From JBCCGI01 sp039029355 (GTDB lineage: Bacteria; Planctomycetota; UBA1135; GCA-002686595), in assembly GCA_039029355.1 (NCBI GenBank), contig JBCCGI010000147.1, positions 1 through 13,467 of the forward strand: a DNA stretch of 13,467 nucleotides. Direction: 5' to 3'. This document shows, one piece after another, positions 1 through 7,156 of the stretch. The translations under genes were made by a program, and so were the position numbers. The notes under the pieces are model-generated. The model did no database searches. It saw only the letters and a list, made by a program, of their open reading frames with translations, and was not told where the DNA came from. Positions within the stretch are counted from its first letter, which is position 1. Each line of letters starts with the position of its first letter.

Positions 1-306
1 CCGAGACGAGCACAGCCGCCGAGACGAGCACAGCCGCCGAGACGAGCACAGCGGCCGAGGCGAGCACAGCCGCCGAGACGAGCACAGCCGCCGAGACGAG
101 CACAGCCGCCGAGACGAGCACAGCGGCCGAGACGAGCACAGCGGCCGAGACGAGCACAGCGGCCGAGGCGAGCACAGCGGCCGAGGCGAGCACAGCGGCC
201 GAGGCGAGCACAGCGGCCGGGACGAGCACAGCGGCCGGGACGAGCACAGCGGCCGGGACGAGCACAGCGACCGAGACGAGCACAGTCGCCGAGTCGAGCA
301 CAGCGG
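1..306. repeat. 18-bp tandem repeat, 17 copies, running off the left edge
   Basis: Seventeen head-to-tail units of consensus ccgagacgagcacagcgg fill the left edge, and a degenerate eighteenth follows at 307-324. Variants are clustered: units 1-2 and 4-6 end in ccg, units 4 and 10-12 carry ccgaggcg, and units 13-15 carry ccgggacg. Such clustering fits local duplication by slippage. The unit length is a multiple of three and no plus-strand frame contains a stop, so copy number can change without breaking a reading frame. In the frame of the downstream membrane protein each unit reads as the hexapeptide RDEHSG or RDEHSR, with D to G changes in the ccgaggcg units. Whether it is translated is inferred, not shown. 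Confidence 0.95.
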
Positions 307-2305
307 CCCGGACGATCGCGGTTGCTCTAGAGGGCGTACCGCGTCTCACCGGTCGACCCGTGGTCGGGCCCTTCTGCCCGCCCTCCTTGCGGCGCTTGCT
401 CTCGCAGCCCTCGTGCTGTCGAGCTCCTGGCTGCGCGTCGAGGTCGCCCTCTCCGACCCAGGCTTCGACCGCACCGATCCGGTCGGGATGATGAAGAGCG
501 ACCCGGCGCTGCTCTTCTACATCACCGAGCGAATCCTCGAATCCGACGGCCACCTGCCCGACGACGCCCGCGCCGACCCACGCGTCGAGCACCCGCACGG
601 CGCCGACCTGCCCGCGCAGTTCACGCTGGGGCAGGAGTTTCTGGTGGCGTGGACCTACCCCTGGCTCGCGCGCGGAGCACCGCTGCACGTCTTCGCCCAG
701 CGCCTGATGGCCTTCACGTCGAGCCTGGTGTTCGTCGGGGTCTTCCTCTTCGTCGCGGCCTGCACCGGCCGGCCGGGATGGGCCCTCTTCGCGGCTCTGC
801 TCGCGGCGCTCCTCCCCGCGAACTACCGCACGATCGGCTTCGTCCTCGTCCGCGAGGACCTAAGCCTCCCGCTGTTCGCCCTCCACGCCGGCCTCGCCGC
901 CTGGGCGACGCGCGCCACGCGCTGGGGAACGGCAGCTGCCGCACTTGCGGGCGTGATGCTGGCGCTCGCCCTGGCCACCTGGCACGCGATGACGTTCGTC
1001 TTCGCGCTCGAGGTCGGCGCGCTCGCCCTCCTGGCCATCTGCTGGGACCAGAACCCGCTTGCGACCCGCCGCGGCTGGCTCGTGCTCGCACCGGTCGCCA
1101 CCGCGGGAGTCCTGGTGCCGGCGCTGGCCGCCAACGGCCTCCTGACCTCGCTGCCGATGCTGCTCGCGCTCGCCCTGGGAGCGCTCGCCTGGACAGCCTC
1201 CCGACGCCCGCTCGGCCCGGCGGCCCGCACCGCGGTCCTCGTCGGCACGACCGGAGCGCTGTGGCTGATCGTCTTCGCCGCTGCCTCGGCGGGCTGGGGC
1301 CACGGGGGCGAGCTGAGCCACGTCTACGAGGTCGTCCTCGCGAAGCTACGCCACCTGGGGCAACCGCCCGCGGATCCGCGCGGCGTGCCGTTCGATGCCC
1401 GCCTGCTGTGGCAGGGGCCGTTCCAGACGCTCTCGCTCGGGTGGGGGATGCGGCTGCTGGCGTTCTCGGTGCCGGTCGGTCTGTTCGGGATCGTCGCGGT
1501 ACTGACGCGAGCCGGAGGGCGGACGCATAGCGACGCGGCCGGCGGCACCGCCGAGTCGCACCCGAGCCCAGCACCACCCGCCCGCGCCCGCGGCGACGCA
1601 GCAGCAACAGCGCTGGCGCTCTTCACCCTGCTCTCCCTCCCGGCCGCATGGATGATCGCCCGCACCGTCGTCCTGCCGGGCCTCGCCCTCCCCACCCTCG
1701 CCGCCCTCGCCCTGGCCCGCCGACCAACGCGCCCGGCGGCTGCGATCGCAGGTGTCGCGCTCGCCGCCCAGGCGCTGGTCTTCGTTCCGTTCCTCTCGAG
1801 CCACGAGCTGTCCTGGTACAAGCCGCCGGGCAAGGCGGAGGAGCTCCAGGCCCTCCTGACAAAGCTCCCCGACCTGGTCCCCCCCGACGAGCCGATCTGC
1901 TCCGACTTCGTCAACTCGACCTCCATCCTCGCCCACACCCGGCACCCAATCGTGCTCCAGCCGAAGTACGAAACCGACCGCTCCCGCCGCGACGCCGAGG
2001 CGTTTCTCACCACCTTCTTCGAGGGAACGCCGGCGGACCTGGCCACGCTGCTGCGGGAACGCTTCCGGTGCCGGTATCTCCTGGTCGACCGGTACGAGCT
2101 GGGCTACGTGTCGCCGTGGGTCGCGGGAGTGCCGGCGGGACGGGCTCCCCAAGAGGGATCGTGCGCCGCGATCCTGCTGAGCCAGGACCGAGAGGTCTTG
2201 GAGGGGGTACCGGAGCTTGAGCTGGTGTATCGGAGCCCGACGACGATTCTGCAGTCGAACGGACGGCCGTATGACTTGTTTCGGGTGTATCGGGTGAGGG
2301 AGTAG
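2..2305 (+). CDS. STT3-like GT-C membrane glycosyltransferase, 5' end not in window
   Basis: This is a polytopic membrane protein with many Leu/Ala/Val-rich helices and a soluble C-terminal part of about 150 residues. Counted from GTG at 413, the segment SDPALLFYITERILE (residues 29-43), followed by ADPRVEHPHG, resembles the first acidic loop of STT3/AglB/PglB oligosaccharyltransferases (D...YH.R....DP...YP.G). VREDLSLPL near residue 150 resembles their second acidic loop. The C-terminal segment around 496-525 (SDFVNSTSILAHT) lies where STT3 proteins carry WWDYG, but that motif is absent. If the assignment holds, it transfers lipid-linked sugars on the outer face of the membrane. The start is uncertain: GTG 413 would cut the first helix, whose hydrophobic run and preceding Arg residues are already encoded at about 350-420 in the same frame. 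No ATG, GTG or TTG exists further up to the window edge, so the frame is drawn as open from position 2 through the 18-bp repeat. A generic GT-C or DUF2029-type protein is the alternative. Confidence 0.72.
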   Translation, partial: RDEHSRRDEHSRRDEHSGRGEHSRRDEHSRRDEHSRRDEHSGRDEHSGRDEHSGRGEHSGRGEHSGRGEHSGRDEHSGRDEHSGRDEHSDRDEHSRRVEHSGPDDRGCSRGRTASHRSTRGRALLPALLAALALAALVLSSSWLRVEVALSDPGFDRTDPVGMMKSDPALLFYITERILESDGHLPDDARADPRVEHPHGADLPAQFTLGQEFLVAWTYPWLARGAPLHVFAQRLMAFTSSLVFVGVFLFVAACTGRPGWALFAALLAALLPANYRTIGFVLVREDLSLPLFALHAGLAAWATRATRWGTAAAALAGVMLALALATWHAMTFVFALEVGALALLAICWDQNPLATRRGWLVLAPVATAGVLVPALAANGLLTSLPMLLALALGALAWTASRRPLGPAARTAVLVGTTGALWLIVFAAASAGWGHGGELSHVYEVVLAKLRHLGQPPADPRGVPFDARLLWQGPFQTLSLGWGMRLLAFSVPVGLFGIVAVLTRAGGRTHSDAAGGTAESHPSPAPPARARGDAAATALALFTLLSLPAAWMIARTVVLPGLALPTLAALALARRPTRPAAAIAGVALAAQALVFVPFLSSHELSWYKPPGKAEELQALLTKLPDLVPPDEPICSDFVNSTSILAHTRHPIVLQPKYETDRSRRDAEAFLTTFFEGTPADLATLLRERFRCRYLLVDRYELGYVSPWVAGVPAGRAPQEGSCAAILLSQDREVLEGVPELELVYRSPTTILQSNGRPYDLFRVYRVRE

Positions 2306-2331
2306 GGCTGGCGTCGGGTCGCGCAGCGAGG

Positions 2332-2358
2332 CGGCGTGACGGCCGTTGCGCCACGCCG
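2332..2358. terminator. Hairpin just after the STT3-like gene, possible terminator
   Basis: The arms cggcgtg (2332-2338) and cacgccg (2352-2358) form a perfect 7-bp stem, and the 13-nt loop contains the self-complementary acggccgt. It begins 26 bases after the stop codon. No T-run follows, so a role as an intrinsic terminator is only inferred from position. Confidence 0.4.
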
Positions 2359-2389
2359 GATCTCCGCTGATTCGAGATGGTGAGCGGCG

Positions 2390-2427
2390 GCCGGCCCGCC
2401 AGAGCCGTTCGCGCGAGGCGGGCCGGC
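2390..2427. other. Perfect 11-bp GC hairpin between convergent genes
   Basis: GCCGGCCCGCC (2390-2400) pairs exactly with GGCGGGCCGGC (2417-2427) around a 16-nt loop. It lies downstream of the STT3-like gene and ahead of the repeat array. It could help block read-through from either side, but there is no T-run on either strand. Confidence 0.6.
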
Positions 2428-2567
2428 TCGCGTGGTGCGGCTCGGTGCGCGCCGGGACAACTTCGCTCAATCAAGATCTCCGGACTGGGGAGGCATTGGA
2501 GCGACGCAGGGGAGCGTTGCCGCGACCCGGGCGTCGAGAGGGGGGAGGCGCGGTCAATGCGGGCCTG

Positions 2568-3059
2568 CGATCTCGGCCGAATCAAGGAGCCTGAATGAGC
2601 GGAGATCGGCCGCCACCGCGAGCTGTCCCCACGACGAGGCAACCGCGAGCGCCGATGTGGGCTCCAACAGCGTGCGGGGCCAGGCTCACACGGCGCTGAT
2701 CTGGAGCCTTCGATCTCGGCCGAATCGAGTGGCCTGATTGGGCGAAGATGGGGGCGGGCTCGGCCGGCGCTCGTGTGCGGTGCCGGCGGCGCCGGCCCAC
2801 TCGGGCGGACCTCGATCTCCGCCGAATCGAGCGACTTGATTGGGCGAAGATCGCAGGCGAGCCCGGCGGGCGCTGGCGTGGGGTGCCGGCGGCGCCCGCT
2901 CCCTCGGGCGGACCTCGATCTCCGCCGAATCGAGCGACTTGATTGGGCGAAGATCGCAGGCGAGCCCAGCGGGCGCTGGCGTGGGGTGCCTGCGGCGCCC
3001 GCCTCCTCGGCCGGACCTCACCTCTGCCGAATCGACCGCCTTGACTCGGCGAAGATCCC
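2568..3059. repeat. Array of ~103-bp double-hairpin units
   Basis: The best copies begin at 2711, 2813, 2916 and 3019 (spacings 102, 103, 103). A weaker copy begins at 2568 and a partial one is visible near 2461-2486. Each unit starts with a 41-nt imperfect palindrome. In the copy at 2813-2853, cgatctccgccgaatcgag pairs with cttgattgggcgaagatcg around a cga loop: 17 of 19 positions pair, counting one G-T. The rest of the unit holds a second hairpin, for example GCGGGCGC (2866-2873) with GCGCCCGC (2892-2899). Units 2813 and 2916 differ at about five of 103 positions and have identical first hairpins. The intervening segments are homologous, so this is a tandem array and not CRISPR. Several frames stay open across it, but they give only low-complexity translations of the repeat. 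Confidence 0.88.
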
Positions 3060-3182
3060 GGGCAGCGTCGGCGAGCGCTCGCACAAAGCGCAAGCAACGC
3101 CAGCCCCCTCAGTCGCTCCTCGACCTCCGCCGCCGCACCACACCAAGCCCGCTCCCCCAAACCGAGCCACCCGCAGCCCCCC
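3060..3182. other. C/A-rich spacer, no gene seen
   Basis: This stretch separates the repeat array from the stop codon of the minus-strand Memo-like gene. The plus strand is very poor in G, with runs such as ccgcaccacaccaagcccgc, and the same skew continues into the 3' third of the Memo-like gene. I see no RNA gene, T-run or recognisable reading frame here. Confidence 0.6.
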
Positions 3183-4391
3183 TCACCCCACCAAAAACGC
3201 CATCGACGCCGCCGTAGTCAGCTCCTCCGCCCCCAAATCCTGGTGATACCCAAGCACATGCCCCCTCACCACACCCCGACGCACCACCCCACCCTCCCGC
3301 AACACCCTCAACACCAACTCCACCGGCACCGACTCCGCCGCCCGCGCTGCGTCCCCGCTCGCCACCGCCTGGGCGCGCCATCCCTCCGCATCACACTCCA
3401 CCGCCAAATCCACCATCCGCTTGTCTAGCCCCCGCAAGGCCCGGCGCCCCTCGGGGCCCAACGCATCCGGCTGATCCGCAGCCGCGAGCAGTCGGGCCAG
3501 GTCCGCGGCGGCCAAGAAGAACGTCTCCCCCGGCAGCCTCTCCACGCGCCGGAGCGCGGCGACCGCCTCGTCTCGTTCCGTCTCTCCAGACACGGCTCCT
3601 ACCAGCAGCGGGACCACCCGCGTGTTCGGCAGCAGCAGCCGCAGGAAGAGCATTTGGCGCTCGAGTGCGAGCGCCTCCCGATGGGCGAGAGCGTCCTCAC
3701 CAGCCTCCGCGCCAAGGGCGGCGAGCGCTTCGCGATCCACCTGCACCGCGCCGAGCGGCGTCTCGAAGTCCTTGTCGAGTGGCACCAGCACCCGCGAGAC
3801 CGGCGCGCGGGCGGGCGCCAGCAGCACGATCCGCGCGAAGCGCGCGCCCACGATGCGCAGCGCGGCGTAGGAGCGCGCGTACAGCGGCGCGGCGCGGCCG
3901 ATCGAGCACGCCGGGGCGAGCAGTCCCCGCAGCCCCGCCGGCGGGGGCATGTCCCAGTCGTTTGCGACGAGGCCGGCGATGCGGATGCGGAGGTCCGTTG
4001 GGTCGGCCGGGTAGTCGCGGCCCGCTCCGACGCTGGGGCGGTTGGGGAGCGCGTCGAAGTCGGTCCGTGCGGTCGCGAGGCGGGTGGTCGACTCGGCGTC
4101 TTCGAGGACGCCGGCGGTGGAGAGCTCGGCGACCGCGGCGAGGACCTCCTCCTCGGATACCTCCTGCTCGGCGACCGCGGAGAGGTCCGCAGCGATGTCC
4201 GCGGCGGTACGCGTGCCGTCCAGACGGCGGGCGACGCGCCAGAGGTCGGGCGCGAGGTCGAGGCGTTCGCGGCGCCGTGTCTCGGCGTCGGGCGAGCGGC
4301 CCGCGACTCCCAACGGGTCGCGGATGCGGAGCGACGTCCCGTCGGCGGCGGGGGTCGCTTCGAGCGGCCGGAGGCGCGGTAGGAGCGTCAT
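3183..4391 (-). CDS. Memo-like (AmmeMemoRadiSam protein B) protein lacking the metal-site residues
   Basis: This 402-residue protein has two parts. Residues 45-100 form a PqqD-like or winged-helix segment (LWRVARRLDGTRTAADIAADL, then EEVLAAVAELSTAGVLE). Residues 135-402 follow the Memo fold: GLLAPACSIGR at 156-166, RIVLLAPAR at 187-195, DFETPLGAVQVDREAL at 208-222, LALERQMLFLRLLLPNTRVVPLLVG at 241-265, FFLAAADLAR at 291-300. Active Memo proteins carry His after AP, at the end of the LGPSH strand, in EHS(I/L)E, and after D(L/M)S. Here these positions are A161, R195, L241 and R300, and no cysteine sits in the usual late position. The flanking motifs align without gaps, so the losses look real and not a frameshift. 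It is probably a non-catalytic family member. ATG 4391 lies 33 bp after the stop of the YkgJ-type gene on the same strand, suggesting co-transcription. No AMMECR1 or radical-SAM partner is present. Confidence 0.78.
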   Translation of the reverse strand: MTLLPRLRPLEATPAADGTSLRIRDPLGVAGRSPDAETRRRERLDLAPDLWRVARRLDGTRTAADIAADLSAVAEQEVSEEEVLAAVAELSTAGVLEDAESTTRLATARTDFDALPNRPSVGAGRDYPADPTDLRIRIAGLVANDWDMPPPAGLRGLLAPACSIGRAAPLYARSYAALRIVGARFARIVLLAPARAPVSRVLVPLDKDFETPLGAVQVDREALAALGAEAGEDALAHREALALERQMLFLRLLLPNTRVVPLLVGAVSGETERDEAVAALRRVERLPGETFFLAAADLARLLAAADQPDALGPEGRRALRGLDKRMVDLAVECDAEGWRAQAVASGDAARAAESVPVELVLRVLREGGVVRRGVVRGHVLGYHQDLGAEELTTAASMAFLVG

Positions 4392-4424
4392 GCGCTTGGG
4401 GGGCGCGACGCCTCGCTCCGCCGC

Positions 4425-4853
4425 CTACTCCTCATACCAAGCCTCGTTCTCCGCGGCGATTCGCTCGACCTCGTCGGCCGGCGTGAGCGGGCCCTGGTCG
4501 ATGCCGGGGCAGCAGTCCTTGACCGGCCCCTTCCACACCTTGCGCTTCAGGTTCTCCTCCCAGAAGGGCCAGGTGCGGCACTGCATCGGGCGCACTTCGT
4601 AGACCCCGCAGCGGTTGTCCTCGCCCAGGAAGGGGCACGCCGGCCGGTCCATCCGGAGGCTCACCATGCCGTCCTCCAGCACGCAGTAGCGCTCCAGGAA
4701 GACCTTGGGCGCGAGCTTCAACCGGCGCGACATCGCCGCCACGTCGGTGGCGGCCAAGTAGACGTAGGCGTACTCCCCATGGTTGCGGCAGCAGTTGCCG
4801 CACTGGGTGCATTCAAATCGCAAACCTTTGTGATACCAGGGCTTAGAGGGCAT
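4425..4853 (-). CDS. YkgJ-family cysteine cluster protein
   Basis: This 142-residue protein is of normal length for the YkgJ/Fe-S-oxidoreductase-like family (PF03692 type). The N-terminal motif CTQCGNCC places cysteines at 15, 18, 21 and 22. A second cluster follows in CPFLGEDNRCGVYEVRPMQC (C73, C82, C92), with C57 between them and a CCPG at 114-117. These cysteines are expected to bind a metal centre, zinc or Fe-S; the chemistry of the family is not settled. There is no signal peptide, so it should be cytoplasmic. It is the first gene of a two-gene minus-strand unit with the Memo-like gene, and it is divergent from the sigma-54 activator across a 98-bp gap that must hold both promoters. ATG 4853 is chosen because the protein then begins shortly before the first conserved cysteine. 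Confidence 0.9.
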   Translation of the reverse strand: MPSKPWYHKGLRFECTQCGNCCRNHGEYAYVYLAATDVAAMSRRLKLAPKVFLERYCVLEDGMVSLRMDRPACPFLGEDNRCGVYEVRPMQCRTWPFWEENLKRKVWKGPVKDCCPGIDQGPLTPADEVERIAAENEAWYEE

Positions 4854-4941
4854 GTCGTCGGCCTTGGGGGCGGGGTGTGCGTAACCGAACGTCTCCGGGG
4901 GCTAGCTAGGGCGTGCGTGCGCTTTCACACGGTCGGGGGAC

Positions 4942-4948
4942 GGGAGGA
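4942..4948 (+). promoter_or_regulatory. Shine-Dalgarno GGGAGGA fixing the start of the activator gene
   Basis: GGGAGGA at 4942-4948 lies 3 bases before ATG 4952. The same frame is open from GTG 4913, but that start has no ribosome site and would add 13 residues unrelated to the FHA fold. The motif therefore favours 4952. Confidence 0.7.
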
Positions 4949-4951
4949 CCG

Positions 4952-6958
4952 ATGCGGATCACGGTTGTGGAGGAGGGTACCCGCTCGTCCCTGGAAATCG
5001 ACAGGCCCGTCGTGCGCGTCGGGCGGGCGGTGGACAACGACATCCGGCTGGCGAGCACGTCGGCCTCGCGGCACCACTGCCGGCTGGAGTGCGATGAGGA
5101 GGGCACCTGGGTGGTCGACCTCGGCTCGTCGAACGGGACGCAGGTCAACGGCGCGAAGGTCGGGCGCCAGCTGCTGACGCCGGGCGACGTGATCGCGGTA
5201 GGGGGGATCGAGATCCACGTCGAGGATCCGGCCGGGCCTCCGGCGGCGCCGCCCGCGCCGGCGGAGTCGTTTGGGGAGGCCGGGCTCGCGACCGAGACCG
5301 GTGCGAATCGCGCGGGGGCCGACAACCTGAAGGTCTTCGCCAAGATCACGAGTGCGCTGGCGAGTGAGACCGAGCTGCAGCCGTTGCTGCGGCGCATCGT
5401 GGACTCGGCCGTCGCGCTGGTGGGGGGCGAGCGCGGCTTCCTGCTGCTGGACGAGAATCCGACCGCGCGCGGGGCGCGGGGGGCGGCGGGTGCCGAGGCG
5501 ATGAGCGTCCGGGTCGCGCGTCAGTTCGACCGCTCCGACATCCCGGTTCCCTCGTCGCGGTTGTCGATGGGCATCGCCGAGCGCGTCGCTTCGAACGGGC
5601 GCCCGCTGCTGTCGGTCGACGCCGGGCGCGACGACCGCTTTGCGGCGATGGCGAGCGTCGAGGACCTGAAGCTGCGCTCGGTCCTGTGCCTGCCGATCTC
5701 GATCGAGGGGCGCACCGAGGGCGTGCTGTACGTCGACAACCGGCTGCAGCGCGGCGCGTTCAGCGAGGAGGACCTCGACCTGGCCGAGCTGTTCGCCGGG
5801 CAGGCGTCGGTTGCGATCCGCAACGCGCGGCTGCTGGCCGAGCTGCGTGAGCGCAACCAGCGACTGATCCACTCCAGCTCGCAGATCGAGCGCCTCAACG
5901 AGCAGCTCGGCCGCAAGATCCGCGACCGCGACACGCAGCTCGCCGTCGTGCGCGCCGAGCTGGGGCGTGAGCGCGGACGCTACGACTACACCGCGATCGT
6001 CGGCGCCTCCGACGGAATGCGGCGCGTGTTCCAGCAGCTCGACCGCATCGTCGAGAGCGAGCTACCGGTGCTGATCCACGGCGAGAGCGGCACCGGCAAG
6101 GAGCTGATCGCACGCGCCATCCACTACAACGGTCCGCGCAAGGAGCGGCCGTTCGTGGTCGAGAACTGCGCCGCGCTCCCCGACACGCTGCTCGAGTCCG
6201 AGCTGTTCGGTCACACGCGCGGCGCGTTCACCGGCGCCGACCGCGCCAAGAAGGGGCTGATCGAGCAGGCCGACGGGGGCACGCTGTTCCTCGACGAGAT
6301 CGGCGACATGAGCCCCGAGATGCAGAAGAAGCTGCTGCGCGTGCTGCAGGAGGGCGAGGTGCGCCCCCTGGGCTCCAGTCAGACCGTGAAGGTCGACGTG
6401 CGGCTGATCTCGGCCTCGCACCAGAACCTGGACGAGATGGTGCGCGAGAGCAACTTCCGCGAGGCCCTCTACTACCGCGTGAACGTGCTGGCGGTTCACC
6501 TCCCCCCGGTGCGCGAGCGCCGCGAGGACGTGCCGCTGCTCGCCGAGGCGCTGCTCGCGCGCGCGGCGCGCGAGGCCGGCCGGCCGGTTCCCGTCCTCTC
6601 GCACGAGGTGCAGGCCGCGCTGGTCGACTACGACTGGCCCGGCAACGTGCGTGAGCTGGAGAACGAGATGCGCCGCCTGATGGTCCTGGCCGAGGACTCG
6701 GTGCTGCTGGAGCACCTCTCGCCCACGATCCTCGAGCGCGTCGGCAAGCGCGACGACGCCGACGCCGGCGGGCCGCCCGAGGTCCTCGGCGACCTGCGCG
6801 CGGCGGTCGCGCGCTTCGAGCGGCGCGCGATCGAGGCGGCGCTCTCGCGCAACAACGGCAACAAGAGCCGCGCCGCCAAGGAGCTGGGCATCAGCCGCTT
6901 CGCCCTCCAGCGCAAGCTCGACAAGTACGGCGTGGGCGCCTCGGACGACGAGCAGTAG
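4952..6958 (+). CDS. FHA-GAF-AAA+-Fis sigma-54-dependent activator
   Basis: This 668-residue enhancer-binding protein has an FHA domain at its N-terminus with the full phosphothreonine-binding set (G24-R25, S39-R40-H41, S60-N61-G62-T63, N66). A GAF domain spans about 125-300, followed by a coiled-coil linker near 305-345. The central AAA+ domain has Walker A GESGTGKE at 377-384, the sigma-54 contact loop GAFTGA at 424-429, Walker B TLFLDE ending at D448-E449, and the arginine-finger region REALYYRV at 503-510. A Fis-type helix-turn-helix lies at about 634-662 (NKSRAAKELGISRFALQRKL). All motifs needed to remodel RNA polymerase-sigma54 are intact. In known FHA activators the input is a phosphoprotein, often from a Ser/Thr kinase. 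A receptor kinase gene begins 1.7 kb downstream, but the pairing is inference. The GAF ligand is unknown, and no clear -24/-12 promoter is visible in the window. Confidence 0.95.
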   Translation: MRITVVEEGTRSSLEIDRPVVRVGRAVDNDIRLASTSASRHHCRLECDEEGTWVVDLGSSNGTQVNGAKVGRQLLTPGDVIAVGGIEIHVEDPAGPPAAPPAPAESFGEAGLATETGANRAGADNLKVFAKITSALASETELQPLLRRIVDSAVALVGGERGFLLLDENPTARGARGAAGAEAMSVRVARQFDRSDIPVPSSRLSMGIAERVASNGRPLLSVDAGRDDRFAAMASVEDLKLRSVLCLPISIEGRTEGVLYVDNRLQRGAFSEEDLDLAELFAGQASVAIRNARLLAELRERNQRLIHSSSQIERLNEQLGRKIRDRDTQLAVVRAELGRERGRYDYTAIVGASDGMRRVFQQLDRIVESELPVLIHGESGTGKELIARAIHYNGPRKERPFVVENCAALPDTLLESELFGHTRGAFTGADRAKKGLIEQADGGTLFLDEIGDMSPEMQKKLLRVLQEGEVRPLGSSQTVKVDVRLISASHQNLDEMVRESNFREALYYRVNVLAVHLPPVRERREDVPLLAEALLARAAREAGRPVPVLSHEVQAALVDYDWPGNVRELENEMRRLMVLAEDSVLLEHLSPTILERVGKRDDADAGGPPEVLGDLRAAVARFERRAIEAALSRNNGNKSRAAKELGISRFALQRKLDKYGVGASDDEQ

Positions 6959-6961
6959 GGC

Positions 6962-6981
6962 GCCCACGCGGGCAATTTTTT
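6962..6981 (+). terminator. Short hairpin plus T6, likely intrinsic terminator
   Basis: GCCC (6962-6965) pairs with GGGC (6970-6973) around ACGC, followed by AA and six T residues (6976-6981). It begins 3 bases after the stop codon of the sigma-54 activator. The stem is short for a classical terminator, but this is the longest T-run I saw in an otherwise very GC-rich window and it sits exactly at a gene end. Confidence 0.5.
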
Positions 6982-7156
6982 CCGAGCCCCAACGCTGGGT
7001 CGCACGGAGGCGTCTCGCCCGTAACGCGCGGTCCAGGGCGGGATAGGCTCCCTTTGGGGGGAAGCGTGCCGCGTGCCGGCGCCCTCGACCCTTTCTGGAC
7101 GCCCCCCGGGGTGCCATGAAAGGATGGGGAGTCGACCCCACGCCCCCTCGGAAACC

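Noticed and set aside
1..324. Minus-strand reading of the 18-bp repeat as a hydrophobic AVLVSA repeat protein
   Set aside because: It is open only because the repeat has no stop; no gene context supports it, whereas the plus frame continues into a real membrane protein.
2866..2899. Sigma-54 promoter (tggcgtggggtgcc resembles -24/-12)
   Set aside because: The GG-to-GC spacing is two bases short of the required spacing and the motif lies in a hairpin arm of the repeat.
2568..3059. CRISPR array
   Set aside because: The spacers are homologous to each other and carry their own hairpin, the unit is 103 bp, and no cas gene is nearby.
2748..3246. Open frames across the 103-bp array
   Set aside because: They translate the repeat in several frames with equal ease, have no ribosome site and give low-complexity sequence, so they look incidental.
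4913..4951. Earlier GTG start for the sigma-54 activator
   Set aside because: No ribosome site precedes it, while GGGAGGA precedes ATG 4952, and the extra residues do not belong to the FHA fold.
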